A program made the position numbers and the translations under genes. 64,000 bases of DNA from Planctomycetaceae bacterium (GTDB lineage: Bacteria > Planctomycetota > Planctomycetia > Pirellulales > PALSA-1355). The stretch is from NCBI GenBank assembly GCA_003153375.1, contig PLYM01000267.1:1-64000 (forward strand), written 5' to 3'. This document shows, in pieces, positions 8,553-16,885 of this stretch. Within the stretch, counting starts at the first letter, position 1; the number at the start of each line of letters is the position of its first letter. The notes below the pieces were generated by a model. That model was not told where the DNA came from. It searched no databases and saw only the letters and a program-made list of their open reading frames with translations.

Positions 8553-9773
8553 ATGCCACACGAATGGTCAAACTGGTCAGGATCGGTCACTTGCCATCCG
8601 GTGGAACTGCTGACGCCGGCCGATGAAGGTGACGTTGCGGCGATCGTGCGGCGTGCCGCCGACAGTGCGAGAACGGTGCGCGTCTGCGGGACCGGCCATT
8701 CCTTCACGCCGTTGTGTGCAACCGACGACGTTCTGCTGTCGCTCGATCGGCTCACGGGCATCGAATCGGTGGATGTCGACTCGCGACGAGCCTGGGTGCG
8801 AGCGGGCACGAAAATCCATCAAATGGGAGAGCCCCTCGCCCGGCACGGGCTTGCCTTGGCGAACCAGGGTGACGTCGATGTCCAGGCGATTGGTGGCGCG
8901 ATTTCGACTGGCACGCATGGCACTGGCCCCACCTTGGGCAGCATTTCCACGCAACTGTTCGGATTGCGAATCGTGACGGCCGCGGGGCAGGCCGTCGAAA
9001 TCTCGGCGGAGTCGAATCGAGAAATGTTTCGAGCCGCGCAGGTCGCACTCGGCTCGCTTGGTATCGTGGTCGCCGTGCAGTTGCAGTTGCTGCCGCTGTA
9101 CCGCCTGCACGAGCAGGTTCGCCGCGAGCCGCTCTCTGAGTGTCTGGATAACCTGGAACGGCGGATCAGCGAAAATCGGCATTTCGAATTCTTCTGGTAT
9201 CCCACCGACGACATGGCGTTCACCAAGACGCTCAATCCGACAGATCGACCGCCGACGGACCAGCCTGAGGCGACCTTGGGCACACCACAGCCGGCCGGCG
9301 GATTGTCGAGCTCGGAGCGCGATCGCGTGGCCGATAGCTGGCGGATATTCCCCACGGTCCGCGAGAACCGGTTCAACGAAATGGAATTCTCCGTGCCTGC
9401 CGAGCAAGGGGTCGAATGTTTTGGAGCGATCCGCGAATTGATGCGTACCCGGCACCAGAGCGTGGTCTGGCCGGTCGAGTATCGCACGCAGGCCGGCGAC
9501 GACATCTTCCTCAGCCCCGCCAGCGGTCGTGCGACCGTGGCCATCTCGATTCACCAGGCGGCTCAATTGCCGCATGCCGAGTTCTTTGCCGATGCCGAGC
9601 CGATCTTTCGTCGCCACGCCGGTCGCCCGCATTGGGCCAAAATGCACAGTCTTTCGCAGGCCGAGCTGCGGCCACTCTATCCACACTGGGACCGGTTTCA
9701 GGCCGTGCGCACTCAGCTTGATCCGGACGGTCGGTTCCTGAACGAGCACCTTCGTCGATTGTTTATCGCTTGA
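8553..9773 (+). CDS. FAD-linked sugar-1,4-lactone oxidase (ALO/gulonolactone oxidase family)
   Basis: 406 aa. An N-terminal FAD-binding PCMH domain (about 15-180) contains VCGTGHSFTPLCATDD and GGAISTGTHGTG, and the C-terminal ALO domain ends with HWAKMHSL and RFLNEHLRRLF; these are standard for L-gulono- and D-arabinono-lactone oxidases and related alditol oxidases. The usual histidyl-FAD motif (VGSGHS or VGAGHS) reads CGTGHS. The exact substrate is unknown. The gene starts 22 nt after the hydratase stop, so it may be co-transcribed, although its chemistry is unrelated. An earlier in-frame ATG inside the hydratase gene was rejected because the added residues do not fit the family. Confidence 0.85.
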   Translation: MPHEWSNWSGSVTCHPVELLTPADEGDVAAIVRRAADSARTVRVCGTGHSFTPLCATDDVLLSLDRLTGIESVDVDSRRAWVRAGTKIHQMGEPLARHGLALANQGDVDVQAIGGAISTGTHGTGPTLGSISTQLFGLRIVTAAGQAVEISAESNREMFRAAQVALGSLGIVVAVQLQLLPLYRLHEQVRREPLSECLDNLERRISENRHFEFFWYPTDDMAFTKTLNPTDRPPTDQPEATLGTPQPAGGLSSSERDRVADSWRIFPTVRENRFNEMEFSVPAEQGVECFGAIRELMRTRHQSVVWPVEYRTQAGDDIFLSPASGRATVAISIHQAAQLPHAEFFADAEPIFRRHAGRPHWAKMHSLSQAELRPLYPHWDRFQAVRTQLDPDGRFLNEHLRRLFIA

Positions 9774-9844
9774 TTTCTGGTTTTTCACGTTCGCTTGGTT
9801 TATCCTGAAACCTTCGAATCAGGCACGCTTCGGCGAGGAGATCC

Positions 9845-11407
9845 ATGGCGATCACGAATCTGGCGGAACTGGCGGAGTCTTCGGCCGAGCGGCTGGGCGA
9901 ACGGTCTTACTTTGAGATCGAGAACGAACGTTTCACGAACTGGCAATTGCTCGAACGGGGACAGCGACTTCAGGCGGCACTGGGCGAGTTGGGTTTTGGT
10001 CGGGGCGACAAGGCCGTCGTCTTGATGATGAACCACGCCTTGGTCTTTCCGGTGTTGCAGGGCATCTTCCGAACGGGTGGCACGGCCGTTCCCGTCATGC
10101 CCCAGGCGGCTGCCGCGGAATTGCGCTACGTGCTCGCCGACACGGAAGCCCGCATGGTGATCACCGACGTCGAGCGGCTGGCGACGGTGCGCGAGGCCGT
10201 GGCCGGGCTGCCGCATGTCCTGCACATCCTCGTGCAAGGCGGCGTCGACGACCCCTCGGCTTCGCCCCCGGAACTTCGGCTCGACGGCCTGTTGAGCTAT
10301 GCCCCACGAACTGCCTTTCCGCAGATCGCTTCCGACGACGTGGCCGTGATGCTCTACTCGTCTGGCACCACCGGCCGAGCCAAGGGGGTATTGCTGTCCC
10401 ATGCGAACCTGCTGGCGTGCGCCGAAGCGGTCTCCGACGCCTCGGTGCTCGACTCTTGGGAAGGCCCGCGCACTACGGTCAGTGCGATGCCCATCGCCCA
10501 CATCTTCGGCGTGGCCATCATGAACGACTTGCTGATGACGCCCACGCATCTGGCCGAAGCAACCCGGCTGGTGCAACTCCGCTGGTTCGACGCCGAGCGC
10601 TACATGGGCATCATCCAGCAGTACCGTTGCACGTCGACGGCTGCCGTGCCGACCGTGTTGGCCCTGCTCCTCCATCATCCGATCGCGGCTCAATTTGACC
10701 TCAGCTCCTTGGTGGAAATCATCTGTGGCGGCGCCCCCTTGCCGGTCGAACTGGCGCAGGCCTTCATGCGCCGCCATCCGTGCCGCATCCGCGAGGTCTA
10801 TGGCCTGACCGAGGCCGCCGGGCTGGGCACTGCCAACCGCCGCACCGAGCCGTTTCGCCCAGGCTCGGCCGGCCGAGCCTACTGCAACGTCGAATTGAAA
10901 ATTTTCGACGATGACGATCACCCCCTGCCAGCGGGCGAGCGGGGTGAAATCTGCTTGCGCGGTCCCGCGGTGATGCGTGGCTATCACAATCGACCGGACG
11001 AAACCGCTCAGATCCTGCGCAGCGGCTGGCTGCACACGGGCGACGTGGGCTATCTGGACGACGACGGCTTCTTGTTTGTCGTCGATCGGAAGAAGGACAT
11101 GATCATCCGCGGCGGCGAGAACATCTACCCGGCTGAACTCGAGGCCGTGCTGCACGAGCATCCCGGGGTGGCCGAGGCCGCCGTGGTCGGAGTGCCCGAT
11201 CCGGTCTATGGCGAAAATGTCGTGGCCTTTGTGGTTCCCAAGGCGGGCGTCGAGCTCGCCGAAGCGGATCTGATCAGCCACGTTTGCGGCCAGGTGGCAC
11301 GCTTCAAGGCTCCGTCGCGGGTCCACTTCCTGCCGGCACTGCCCAAGAGCAACATCGGCAAAATCCTGCGCCGTGTGCTCCGCGACAAGGCGGCCGAGAC
11401 CGCCTGA
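9845..11407 (+). CDS. AMP-dependent acyl-CoA synthetase (fatty-acid--CoA ligase)
   Basis: 520 aa ANL-superfamily enzyme. The P-loop signature YSSGTTGRAKGVLLSH is near residue 170, the A5 region VYGLTEAAG follows, and the hinge/A8 segment reads HTGDVGYLDDDGFLFVVDRK with MIIRGGENIYPAELE. The A10 lysine lies in PKSNIGKILRR near the C terminus. It activates a carboxylic acid to acyl-adenylate and then the CoA thioester. GAGGAG 5-7 nt before the ATG gives a strong start. It could feed acids into the upstream acyl-CoA pathway (isovalerate or citronellate ligase), which is inference from position only. Confidence 0.9.
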   Translation: MAITNLAELAESSAERLGERSYFEIENERFTNWQLLERGQRLQAALGELGFGRGDKAVVLMMNHALVFPVLQGIFRTGGTAVPVMPQAAAAELRYVLADTEARMVITDVERLATVREAVAGLPHVLHILVQGGVDDPSASPPELRLDGLLSYAPRTAFPQIASDDVAVMLYSSGTTGRAKGVLLSHANLLACAEAVSDASVLDSWEGPRTTVSAMPIAHIFGVAIMNDLLMTPTHLAEATRLVQLRWFDAERYMGIIQQYRCTSTAAVPTVLALLLHHPIAAQFDLSSLVEIICGGAPLPVELAQAFMRRHPCRIREVYGLTEAAGLGTANRRTEPFRPGSAGRAYCNVELKIFDDDDHPLPAGERGEICLRGPAVMRGYHNRPDETAQILRSGWLHTGDVGYLDDDGFLFVVDRKKDMIIRGGENIYPAELEAVLHEHPGVAEAAVVGVPDPVYGENVVAFVVPKAGVELAEADLISHVCGQVARFKAPSRVHFLPALPKSNIGKILRRVLRDKAAETA

Positions 11408-11604
11408 GCCACGACGGTTCTGGCAATCTGGGCTGAACCGCCGCGGACAGGACGCATCGCCGCAAGGAAAATGCTTGCACGAATTTGGCGCGCTGCGCGA
11501 TAATACCGGTGGCCGAGCAATCGCCCGGCGTAAGGTCTCCATTCCAAACATCTGCGACCGGAACCGCAGTGTGTCCCATGGACGTCTTGAGGAAGGGGTG
11601 AACC

Positions 11605-12969
11605 ATGTTGCCATTCGCGAGGTATTGTGCTGCGCGCCGAGAGATCCGGCAAGTTGATTTATCGGCCGCGCGGGTGTGTTGTCTGATGGCTGCATTGCTG
11701 GTCGGCTCGGCGGCTGCCTGGGCGGAAGATCCCAAAGGCGAGGGCCCGACAATCAGGCAAGGCCGCGAGCTGTTCGTCAAACAATGGCAGGAGCACGATC
11801 GGCAGTCGCCGGATGGCGATGGACTGGGGCCGATGTACAACGCCCGCTCGTGTGCCGAATGCCACAGCCAAGGCGGTGTCGGCGGCGGGGGCAAGGCCGA
11901 CCACAATGTCGAACTGTTGAACCTGATCGCGCCGGAGCGCAAGGAGGGCATCAGCCGGCAGACATTCATTGAGGCGGTCGGCAAGATTCATCCCACGCTG
12001 GTGCCCAACGCGTTCACGGTGCGGCCGAGCATTACGCTGCACCGGTTCGGCTCGAACCCGGCCTATGAGAAATGGCGGGTTGCCCTGGTGTTGCTCACGG
12101 CCTATCTGCCAGCTGGGCAGGTGCCCGATCGCATCGCGCTCGAGATCGCGCGGCGCAACACACCGGCGTTATTCGGCGCGGGCGTGATCGACGCGATCCC
12201 CGCCAGCGTGCTGGAGGACGTGGCCCGGCGCCAGCAAGCGCAACGTGGCGACGTGAAGGGTCGGGTGGCTGTGGCCGGAGGCGGAAAGCCCGGCAAGTTC
12301 GGCTGGCGCGGGCAGACCGCATCGCTCGAACAATTCGTGATGGGGGCCTGTGCCAATGAGTTGGGGCTGCAAGTGCCCGAGAATAACCAGCCGCAGGATC
12401 CGCTCGATCCGAGTAGCAAGGCGCCGGGGCTCGATCTGAAGCAGCAGCAATGCGACGCGCTCGTCGCCTTCGTGGCCAGCTTGCCGCCGCCGGCCGAGCG
12501 ACTGCCGCTGAGCCATCGGCAGAAGCAGCAGTGGGCTGCGGGCGGCCAGTTGTTCAAGCGAGTTGGCTGTGCCGATTGCCATTTGCCGAAGTTGGGCGAG
12601 GTGGCGGGCATTTACAGCGATCTGTTGCTGCACGACATGGGCCAGGACCTGGCCGATCAGGCCGGGGCCAACCCGCCGTCGGGTCCGACTCCGCTGGTGG
12701 CGGGGTTCGTCGCTTACTACGGCGGACCGCAGAGCATCTTTGTTGAGGTGCCGCCCATCACCAAGCGTCAGTGGCGCACGCCGCCATTGTGGGGCGTGGC
12801 CGAATCGCGGCCCTATCTGCACGACGGACGGGCCAGAACGCTCGAAGAAGCAATTCTGTTGCACGGCGGCGAAGCGGCGACTTCGAAGAAGAAGTTCGCC
12901 GAGTTGAAGGGCGAAAACCGGGCGAACTTGCTCGCTTATTTGGAAAGCCTTGGCCAGCCCGCGCGATGA
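11605..12969 (+). CDS. Di-haem oxidoreductase / thiol oxidoreductase-like c-type cytochrome
   Basis: 454 aa with a signal peptide (hydrophobic stretch about 26-40, cut after AWA). Two c-type haem sites are visible: CAECH (C83-H87) within NARSCAECHSQGG, and CADCH (C322-H326). This two-haem layout, with the first site directly after a GLGPMYNA segment, matches the DHOR/DUF1111 family of periplasmic di-haem proteins. The C-terminal part holds TPPLWGVAESRPYLHDGR, the conserved segment that carries the distal histidine in peroxidase-like cytochromes. GGAAGGGG precedes the ATG. It is convergent with the DUF1501 gene, 33 nt apart. Confidence 0.85.
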   Translation: MLPFARYCAARREIRQVDLSAARVCCLMAALLVGSAAAWAEDPKGEGPTIRQGRELFVKQWQEHDRQSPDGDGLGPMYNARSCAECHSQGGVGGGGKADHNVELLNLIAPERKEGISRQTFIEAVGKIHPTLVPNAFTVRPSITLHRFGSNPAYEKWRVALVLLTAYLPAGQVPDRIALEIARRNTPALFGAGVIDAIPASVLEDVARRQQAQRGDVKGRVAVAGGGKPGKFGWRGQTASLEQFVMGACANELGLQVPENNQPQDPLDPSSKAPGLDLKQQQCDALVAFVASLPPPAERLPLSHRQKQQWAAGGQLFKRVGCADCHLPKLGEVAGIYSDLLLHDMGQDLADQAGANPPSGPTPLVAGFVAYYGGPQSIFVEVPPITKRQWRTPPLWGVAESRPYLHDGRARTLEEAILLHGGEAATSKKKFAELKGENRANLLAYLESLGQPAR

Positions 12970-13002
12970 GGGCCGGGCTTCGGTAGTTCAAGTTGTCCCG
13001 GC

Positions 13003-14340
13003 TTAAACCAATTCCGGCAGCGGCGAGTGCTCGACCAGATACTGGGGTCGACCGGTCGGATCCTTGATCGTGGTCGTCGTGGTGTCGAGTCCCAGGTTGT
13101 GATAGAGCGTCGCCACGATTTCTTGCAGGTGAACCGGCCGGGATTGGGCGTGCTCGCCGAGACGGTTGGTTGAGCCGATGGCCTGGCCGGTCCGCATGCC
13201 GCCGCCGGCCAGCAGGGCGCAGCTGACTTGCGGCCAATGGTCGCGTCCGCCGCCAGCGTTGATGCGTGGCGTGCGGCCGAACTCGCCCCAGGCGATGATC
13301 GTCACGTCGTCGAGCATGCCGCGGCTGGCCAGGTCCTCGACCAAGGCGCTAAAGCCCTGATCGAGCTTCGAGCCATGATCGCGCACCAGGTCGCCGTTGG
13401 CGCCGTGGCTATCCCAGCGGCCATAGGTCATCGTGACGCAACGCACGCCGGCCTCGACCAGCCGTCGGGCGACCAGCAGATTCTCGTTGTTGGTCGCCGC
13501 GCCGTCGTACTGAAACTTGTAGGGCTGTCCGGTGCCATAGCGCTCACGCAGCTTGGGGTCTTCCTGCGACAGGTCGAGCGCGGCCAGCAGGCGGCTCGAG
13601 GTCAGCACGTCAAAGGCCCGTTCGGTGAAGGAATCCAGGGCGTTGGCCTTGCCTTCGGCGTCGACCACGCGGCGGAAGGCGTCAAAGCTGGCCCGCAGGT
13701 GCTTGCGGTCGTCCAGCCGTTCCAGGCTCACGCCGTTGAGTTTCATGTTCTCCATGCCCGGGCCGTCGGGCTGGAAGGGGGCGAACGCGGGGCCCAAATA
13801 GCCCGGCTGGCCGGGGTCTTTCCAGACGCCGTCGTTCAGCATGCCCACGAACGGCGGCACGGCCCGATCGACCGGACCTTGCAGGCGGGCCACCGCGGCG
13901 CCCAGGCAGGGGCGACCGCCCAGCGAGCCCAGGCTTTCGCGGGTCCAGCCGGTGTGGCATTGATAGGGCTCGTGGCGATCGACGCAGCCGACCACCGAGC
14001 GGATGACCACGCATTTGTCCATCACCGAGGCGATGCGCGGAAAAACCTCGCCGATCTGGATGCCGGGCACGTTGGTGGCAATCGGCTTGAACTCGCCACG
14101 GATCTCGCTGGGGGCTTCGGTCTTGATCTCCCACATGTCCTGATGCGGGGGGCCGCCGCCCAGGAAGATATGGATGACCGACTTGTGCCGCCCCGGGTTG
14201 GGCGAATGGGCTTCGGCCCGAAACACGTCAGCCAGTGACAGCGCGCCGGCTCCCAGGCCGAGTCCGCCGATGCGCAGGAAGCTGCGGCGCGACAGACCGT
14301 CACAGAATCGATGGCTGCCTCCCAGGATGTCGAGCATCAC
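13003..14340 (-). CDS. DUF1501 family protein with Tat signal
   Basis: 445 aa. The N terminus has a twin-arginine signal (SRRSFLRIGGLG, R18-R19) and ADVFRAEA before the mature part. DUF1501 proteins have a sulfatase/alkaline-phosphatase-like fold and are strongly expanded in Planctomycetes; their reaction is unknown. Conserved stretches are IHIFLGGGPPHQDMWE, VVRSVVGCVDRHEPYQCHTG, VTMTYGRWDSHG and IAWGEFGRTPRIN. These proteins commonly sit beside a DUF1549/DUF1553 cytochrome gene; here the convergent neighbour is instead the di-haem oxidoreductase. GGAGG 6 nt before the first ATG fixes the start. Confidence 0.9.
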   Translation of the reverse strand: MMLDILGGSHRFCDGLSRRSFLRIGGLGLGAGALSLADVFRAEAHSPNPGRHKSVIHIFLGGGPPHQDMWEIKTEAPSEIRGEFKPIATNVPGIQIGEVFPRIASVMDKCVVIRSVVGCVDRHEPYQCHTGWTRESLGSLGGRPCLGAAVARLQGPVDRAVPPFVGMLNDGVWKDPGQPGYLGPAFAPFQPDGPGMENMKLNGVSLERLDDRKHLRASFDAFRRVVDAEGKANALDSFTERAFDVLTSSRLLAALDLSQEDPKLRERYGTGQPYKFQYDGAATNNENLLVARRLVEAGVRCVTMTYGRWDSHGANGDLVRDHGSKLDQGFSALVEDLASRGMLDDVTIIAWGEFGRTPRINAGGGRDHWPQVSCALLAGGGMRTGQAIGSTNRLGEHAQSRPVHLQEIVATLYHNLGLDTTTTTIKDPTGRPQYLVEHSPLPELV

Positions 14341-15222
14341 GCACCTCCGTATCCGGCCAACTCGCCTCGCATCAACCTAGGTTTATGTTATCCGACTGCG
14401 CGGCCCTTGGCAATCCGAAGCACTCCGCATGCCAGCAGGGGCCAACTCGGCGAATTGTTTCACTTTCCCATGCCACAAAAAAACACGTGGCGAGCTTTTT
14501 GCCTGTTTTGGCCGGCTGAAAGGGAAAGAAAGAGGCCGGAGGCGGGAGGCTGGAGGGGGAAACACGGACGAAGCGAAGGAGCCACAGAGTACACAGAGAG
14601 AAAAGGAACAGCAGAGACAGGAGAAATCGTGAACGGATACAAATGCGCATGGCCCGTTCATGGCTTGCTCCTTTCGTCTCCGTCTCGGCGTCCTCTGTGA
14701 CCTCGGTGGCTAAGAAGAATTTCGCGGAAGAGATGGCCCCAGGAGACCGCTCGCGCTGGGCGCGCAGCGGTGCGCGCAGAAAAAAATTTGGGCGGCGCTG
14801 CCGGCTCTGGTCGAGGCGGGGTCGCTTTTGTTGATTAAAAAAAAGACCTGACTGATCGTCCGACAGCGTCGCCAACGGGTTGACGCCGGGAGCTATTCGC
14901 CTCGCGGCCGCTTGTTACCAGGAGGCGTCAACCTGACCCCTGGCAGCCGCCGCGGACTTAGGAACGTTGTCGCGAGCTCCCTCCGCTTCGATTCCGACGG
15001 CTCGCGCGTGCTCTTGGGAAGGTACCGTTCCCTCACACGCCGTCCGAACGCCGGGTCGCGGAGCCAACCTCCGCCGATTGTGCGCATCTCGTCGGCCAAC
15101 AACAACCCGGCCACGCAACCGTTCTTCAACCCGACTACCGTCAGGCAATCGAAACTGGCTAAAGGCCACTATGGCAGAGTGGCTGGCCTGATTTCAAGAT
15201 GGCCAAATTTTTTGTAGTGGAT
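14341..15222. other. Gene-free accessory stretch
   Basis: No ORF here resembles a protein family. The stretch contains the inverted CCACAGAG-type repeat (14581-14713), purine-rich sequence (about 14520-14560), A-runs near 14790 and 14840, and a GGGAAGGTACCGTTCCC near-palindrome around 15018-15034. It appears to be a mosaic of dispersed repeats ahead of the REP/RAYT/IS region. Confidence 0.5.
14581..14713. repeat. Inverted CCACAGAG-type dispersed repeat
   Basis: The left arm GCCACAGAGTACACAGAGAG (14581-14600) is mirrored imperfectly by CCTCTGTGACCTCGGTGGC (14692-14710) on the other strand. Sequences built from 'CACAGAG' and 'CTCTGTG' words are familiar as dispersed repeats in several bacterial groups. 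The paired arms about 90 bp apart suggest a MITE-like or foldback unit. No ORF inside looks real. Confidence 0.4.
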
Positions 15223-15275
15223 GGGGGACAGGGGACAGGGGATAGACGTGGGAATAGGGGATAGGGGCGCGGGGG
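15223..15275 (+). repeat. G-quadruplex-capable tract
   Basis: Seven runs of 3-5 G (15223-15227, 15231-15234, 15238-15241, 15250-15252, 15257-15260, 15264-15267, 15271-15275) are separated by loops of 3-8 nt built from ACA and ATA units (GGGGACAGGGGATAG). Any four neighbouring runs meet the usual G4 rule. It lies in a gene-free region just ahead of the REP-like hairpins. Confidence 0.6.
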
Positions 15276-15348
15276 TTCGAAAAATTGGGCGCCGTGCCGC
15301 CGCTCGTCGTGGGCAGGCGATTGCGGTTTCCCTTTGGTCGTACCTTCC

Positions 15349-15436
15349 CGCCCCGACGGGGCGGCGCGTCAATAGCCAGGGGGCGCCAGCCCCTGGGATG
15401 GAATGGATCGTTCACCGAGTGAGCCCCAACCGGGGC
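15349..15436. repeat. Cluster of three REP-like hairpins
   Basis: Three GC-rich palindromes occur within 88 bp: CGCCCCG-A-CGGGGCG (15349-15363), CCAGGGG...CCCCTGG (15376-15396) and GCCCC-AACC-GGGGC (15423-15436). They lie directly downstream of the stop codon of the transposase remnant at 15465-15545 (minus strand), the usual place for REP sequences moved by RAYT transposases. The linkage is therefore plausible but not proven here. Confidence 0.55.
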
Positions 15437-15464
15437 GACCGTGTCCTCGGTCGGTGGGAAGTCA

Positions 15465-15545
15465 TCAGTCCCAGACGTAGCGTTCGTCCCACTCGAGGTC
15501 GTGCCGCCGCAGGAATTCGAGAAACTCGTCTTGGAATGAGGCGCG
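15465..15545 (-). pseudogene. C-terminal remnant of an IS200-like (RAYT/Y1) transposase
   Basis: Read on the minus strand, the frame ending at the TGA (15467-15465) gives RRASFQDEFLEFLRRHDL followed by EWDERYVWD and stop. This is the typical tail of REP-associated Y1 transposases (family pattern: FQ/KEEF...L..HG.E.DERYLW). Upstream the frame runs into the left inverted repeat of the DDE insertion sequence, and the catalytic HUH and Tyr parts are absent. I did not find the 5' part on the far side of that element. Confidence 0.6.
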
Positions 15546-16758
15546 GCGGGTGGCCCCGACAACTTGTTGAGTCTGTCCGGGAATTGGGTTGCTCTAAGCC
15601 AGGGAATCTCCGTGGGTTATTGTTTCGGCTGCGAACTGAACAACAAACCCAACGGAGATTCCAAGGATGGGATCGCGCGCTTGCCAGCGCGCGTCGTTGG
15701 TCGAATTGGCTAAGCCGCTGTTGCAGCGAGCCGAGCGTGAGTGCCCACGAACGGGTCCCGGTCGCCGGCCCACCATCCCGGATTGGGTGTTGGGTGTGCT
15801 AATTATGGTCGCCGTGCTGAAACGGCGGAAGAGCAAGTCGGCGCAGTATGCTTTTTTGCAGCAGCACCAGGGCGAATTGCTCGATCGGCTAGGCATCGAC
15901 AAATTGCCTGCTCGCAGCACCTATTTCGATCGATACCGACGCGCGCATCACCTGTTTCGAACTGCCGTACGATTGCAAGGTCGCCAGGCCCTTCGGGACG
16001 GGTTGGCGGATGCGACGTGCGTGGCCGTCGATAAGAGCCTGGTTTCGGCGCGTGGCCCCGTTTGGCATCAACGGCAACGCCGACGCGGCATCGCGTCTCC
16101 GGGAGTCGACCGCGACAGCTCCTGGAGTTACTCCGAGCACCATGGCTGGGTGTACGGCTATGGCTTCGAAGTGGTCGTAACGGCCGCAAAAGACGGCATC
16201 GTCTTCCCCTTGCTCGTCGGTGTGGAAACCGCGGGCATCCGCGAGATGAGGACCTTCCTCGAGAAGATTCCCCACCTGCCCGCAAAAACCAAGTACGTCT
16301 TGGCAGACAGCGGCTATGACAGCAACGACATCGGCGAAGCGATCGAGTGGACGAGCGACGGCCGGACAACCGGCTGTCGTTTCTTGTGTCGCCAGGTCAA
16401 GACGCGCCGCGCTGCACGAAAACAGTGGCGAGAAACGCATCATCGCCGAAAACGCCGGGAGCGACGCGAGGCCCGCGCGAAACACTTTCAATCAGCCAAG
16501 GCCAAACGGCTCTATCGACGGCGTGGCAAATGCGTGGAACCGTTCCATCAGTGGTTCAAACACCTGTTCGATCTCCACGAGTCCGTCTGGCACCGTGGAC
16601 TCGATAACAACCGCACGCAAATCGCCGCCGCCACGTTCTGCTACCAACTGCTGCTACGCTATAACCGCCGACGCCGTCTTCAAAACGCACAACTCCAATG
16701 GGCCCTCGACGGCCTCTGAATTCCCGGACAGACTCAACTTGTTGTCGGTGCCACCCGC
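15546..16758 (+). mobile_element. Insertion sequence, DDE type, about 1.2 kb, with about 40-bp inverted ends
   Basis: The left end (15546-15585) and the reverse complement of the right end (16719-16758) match over 40 positions with three mismatches; the core reads CCGACAAC..GTTGAGTCTGTCCGGG. One intact transposase ORF fills the interior, and its stop overlaps the right repeat. The element cuts into the tail of an older RAYT transposase remnant on its left. No clear target duplication is seen (left flank GCGCG, right flank ATGCT), so the exact ends may be a few bases inside. Intact ends and an intact ORF suggest a recent, possibly active copy. Confidence 0.8.
15667..16719 (+). CDS. IS transposase, DDE (IS4/IS5-like)
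   Basis: 350 aa. The DDE triad can be placed at D122 (ATCVAVDKSL), D214 (VLADSGYDSN) and E291 (KCVEPFHQWFKHLF). The spacing, with a beta-rich insertion around YGYGFEVVVTAAKDG, fits the RNase H-like transposases of the IS4/IS5 superfamily. The N-terminal part (ELAKPLLQRAERECPRTGPGRRP...) is the presumed DNA-binding region, and an Arg/Lys-rich stretch (about 245-285) lies between the second D and the E. The ATG follows GGAGATTCCAAGG. It has no frameshift, so the element may be transposition-competent. I cannot name the IS family with certainty. Confidence 0.88.
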   Translation: MGSRACQRASLVELAKPLLQRAERECPRTGPGRRPTIPDWVLGVLIMVAVLKRRKSKSAQYAFLQQHQGELLDRLGIDKLPARSTYFDRYRRAHHLFRTAVRLQGRQALRDGLADATCVAVDKSLVSARGPVWHQRQRRRGIASPGVDRDSSWSYSEHHGWVYGYGFEVVVTAAKDGIVFPLLVGVETAGIREMRTFLEKIPHLPAKTKYVLADSGYDSNDIGEAIEWTSDGRTTGCRFLCRQVKTRRAARKQWRETHHRRKRRERREARAKHFQSAKAKRLYRRRGKCVEPFHQWFKHLFDLHESVWHRGLDNNRTQIAAATFCYQLLLRYNRRRRLQNAQLQWALDGL

Positions 16759-16885
16759 ATGCTCCGTTTCGGGCGCTGATTGCCTGCGCTGGGCGATGTA
16801 ACATGAAGGGATTCGCACGCGTGGCCAGCGGTCATCCCTAGCGGGACCGGGCACCCGGCGTTCGAGAGGAATCGGGGGGCTCGTC

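Noticed and set aside
9800-11752. 650-codon minus-strand frame
   Set aside because: Antisense to the acyl-CoA ligase, which carries all ANL motifs; the frame is a shadow.
15194-15562. 122-codon minus-strand frame over the REP hairpins
   Set aside because: The RAYT tail is in a different minus-strand frame; this one is low-complexity.
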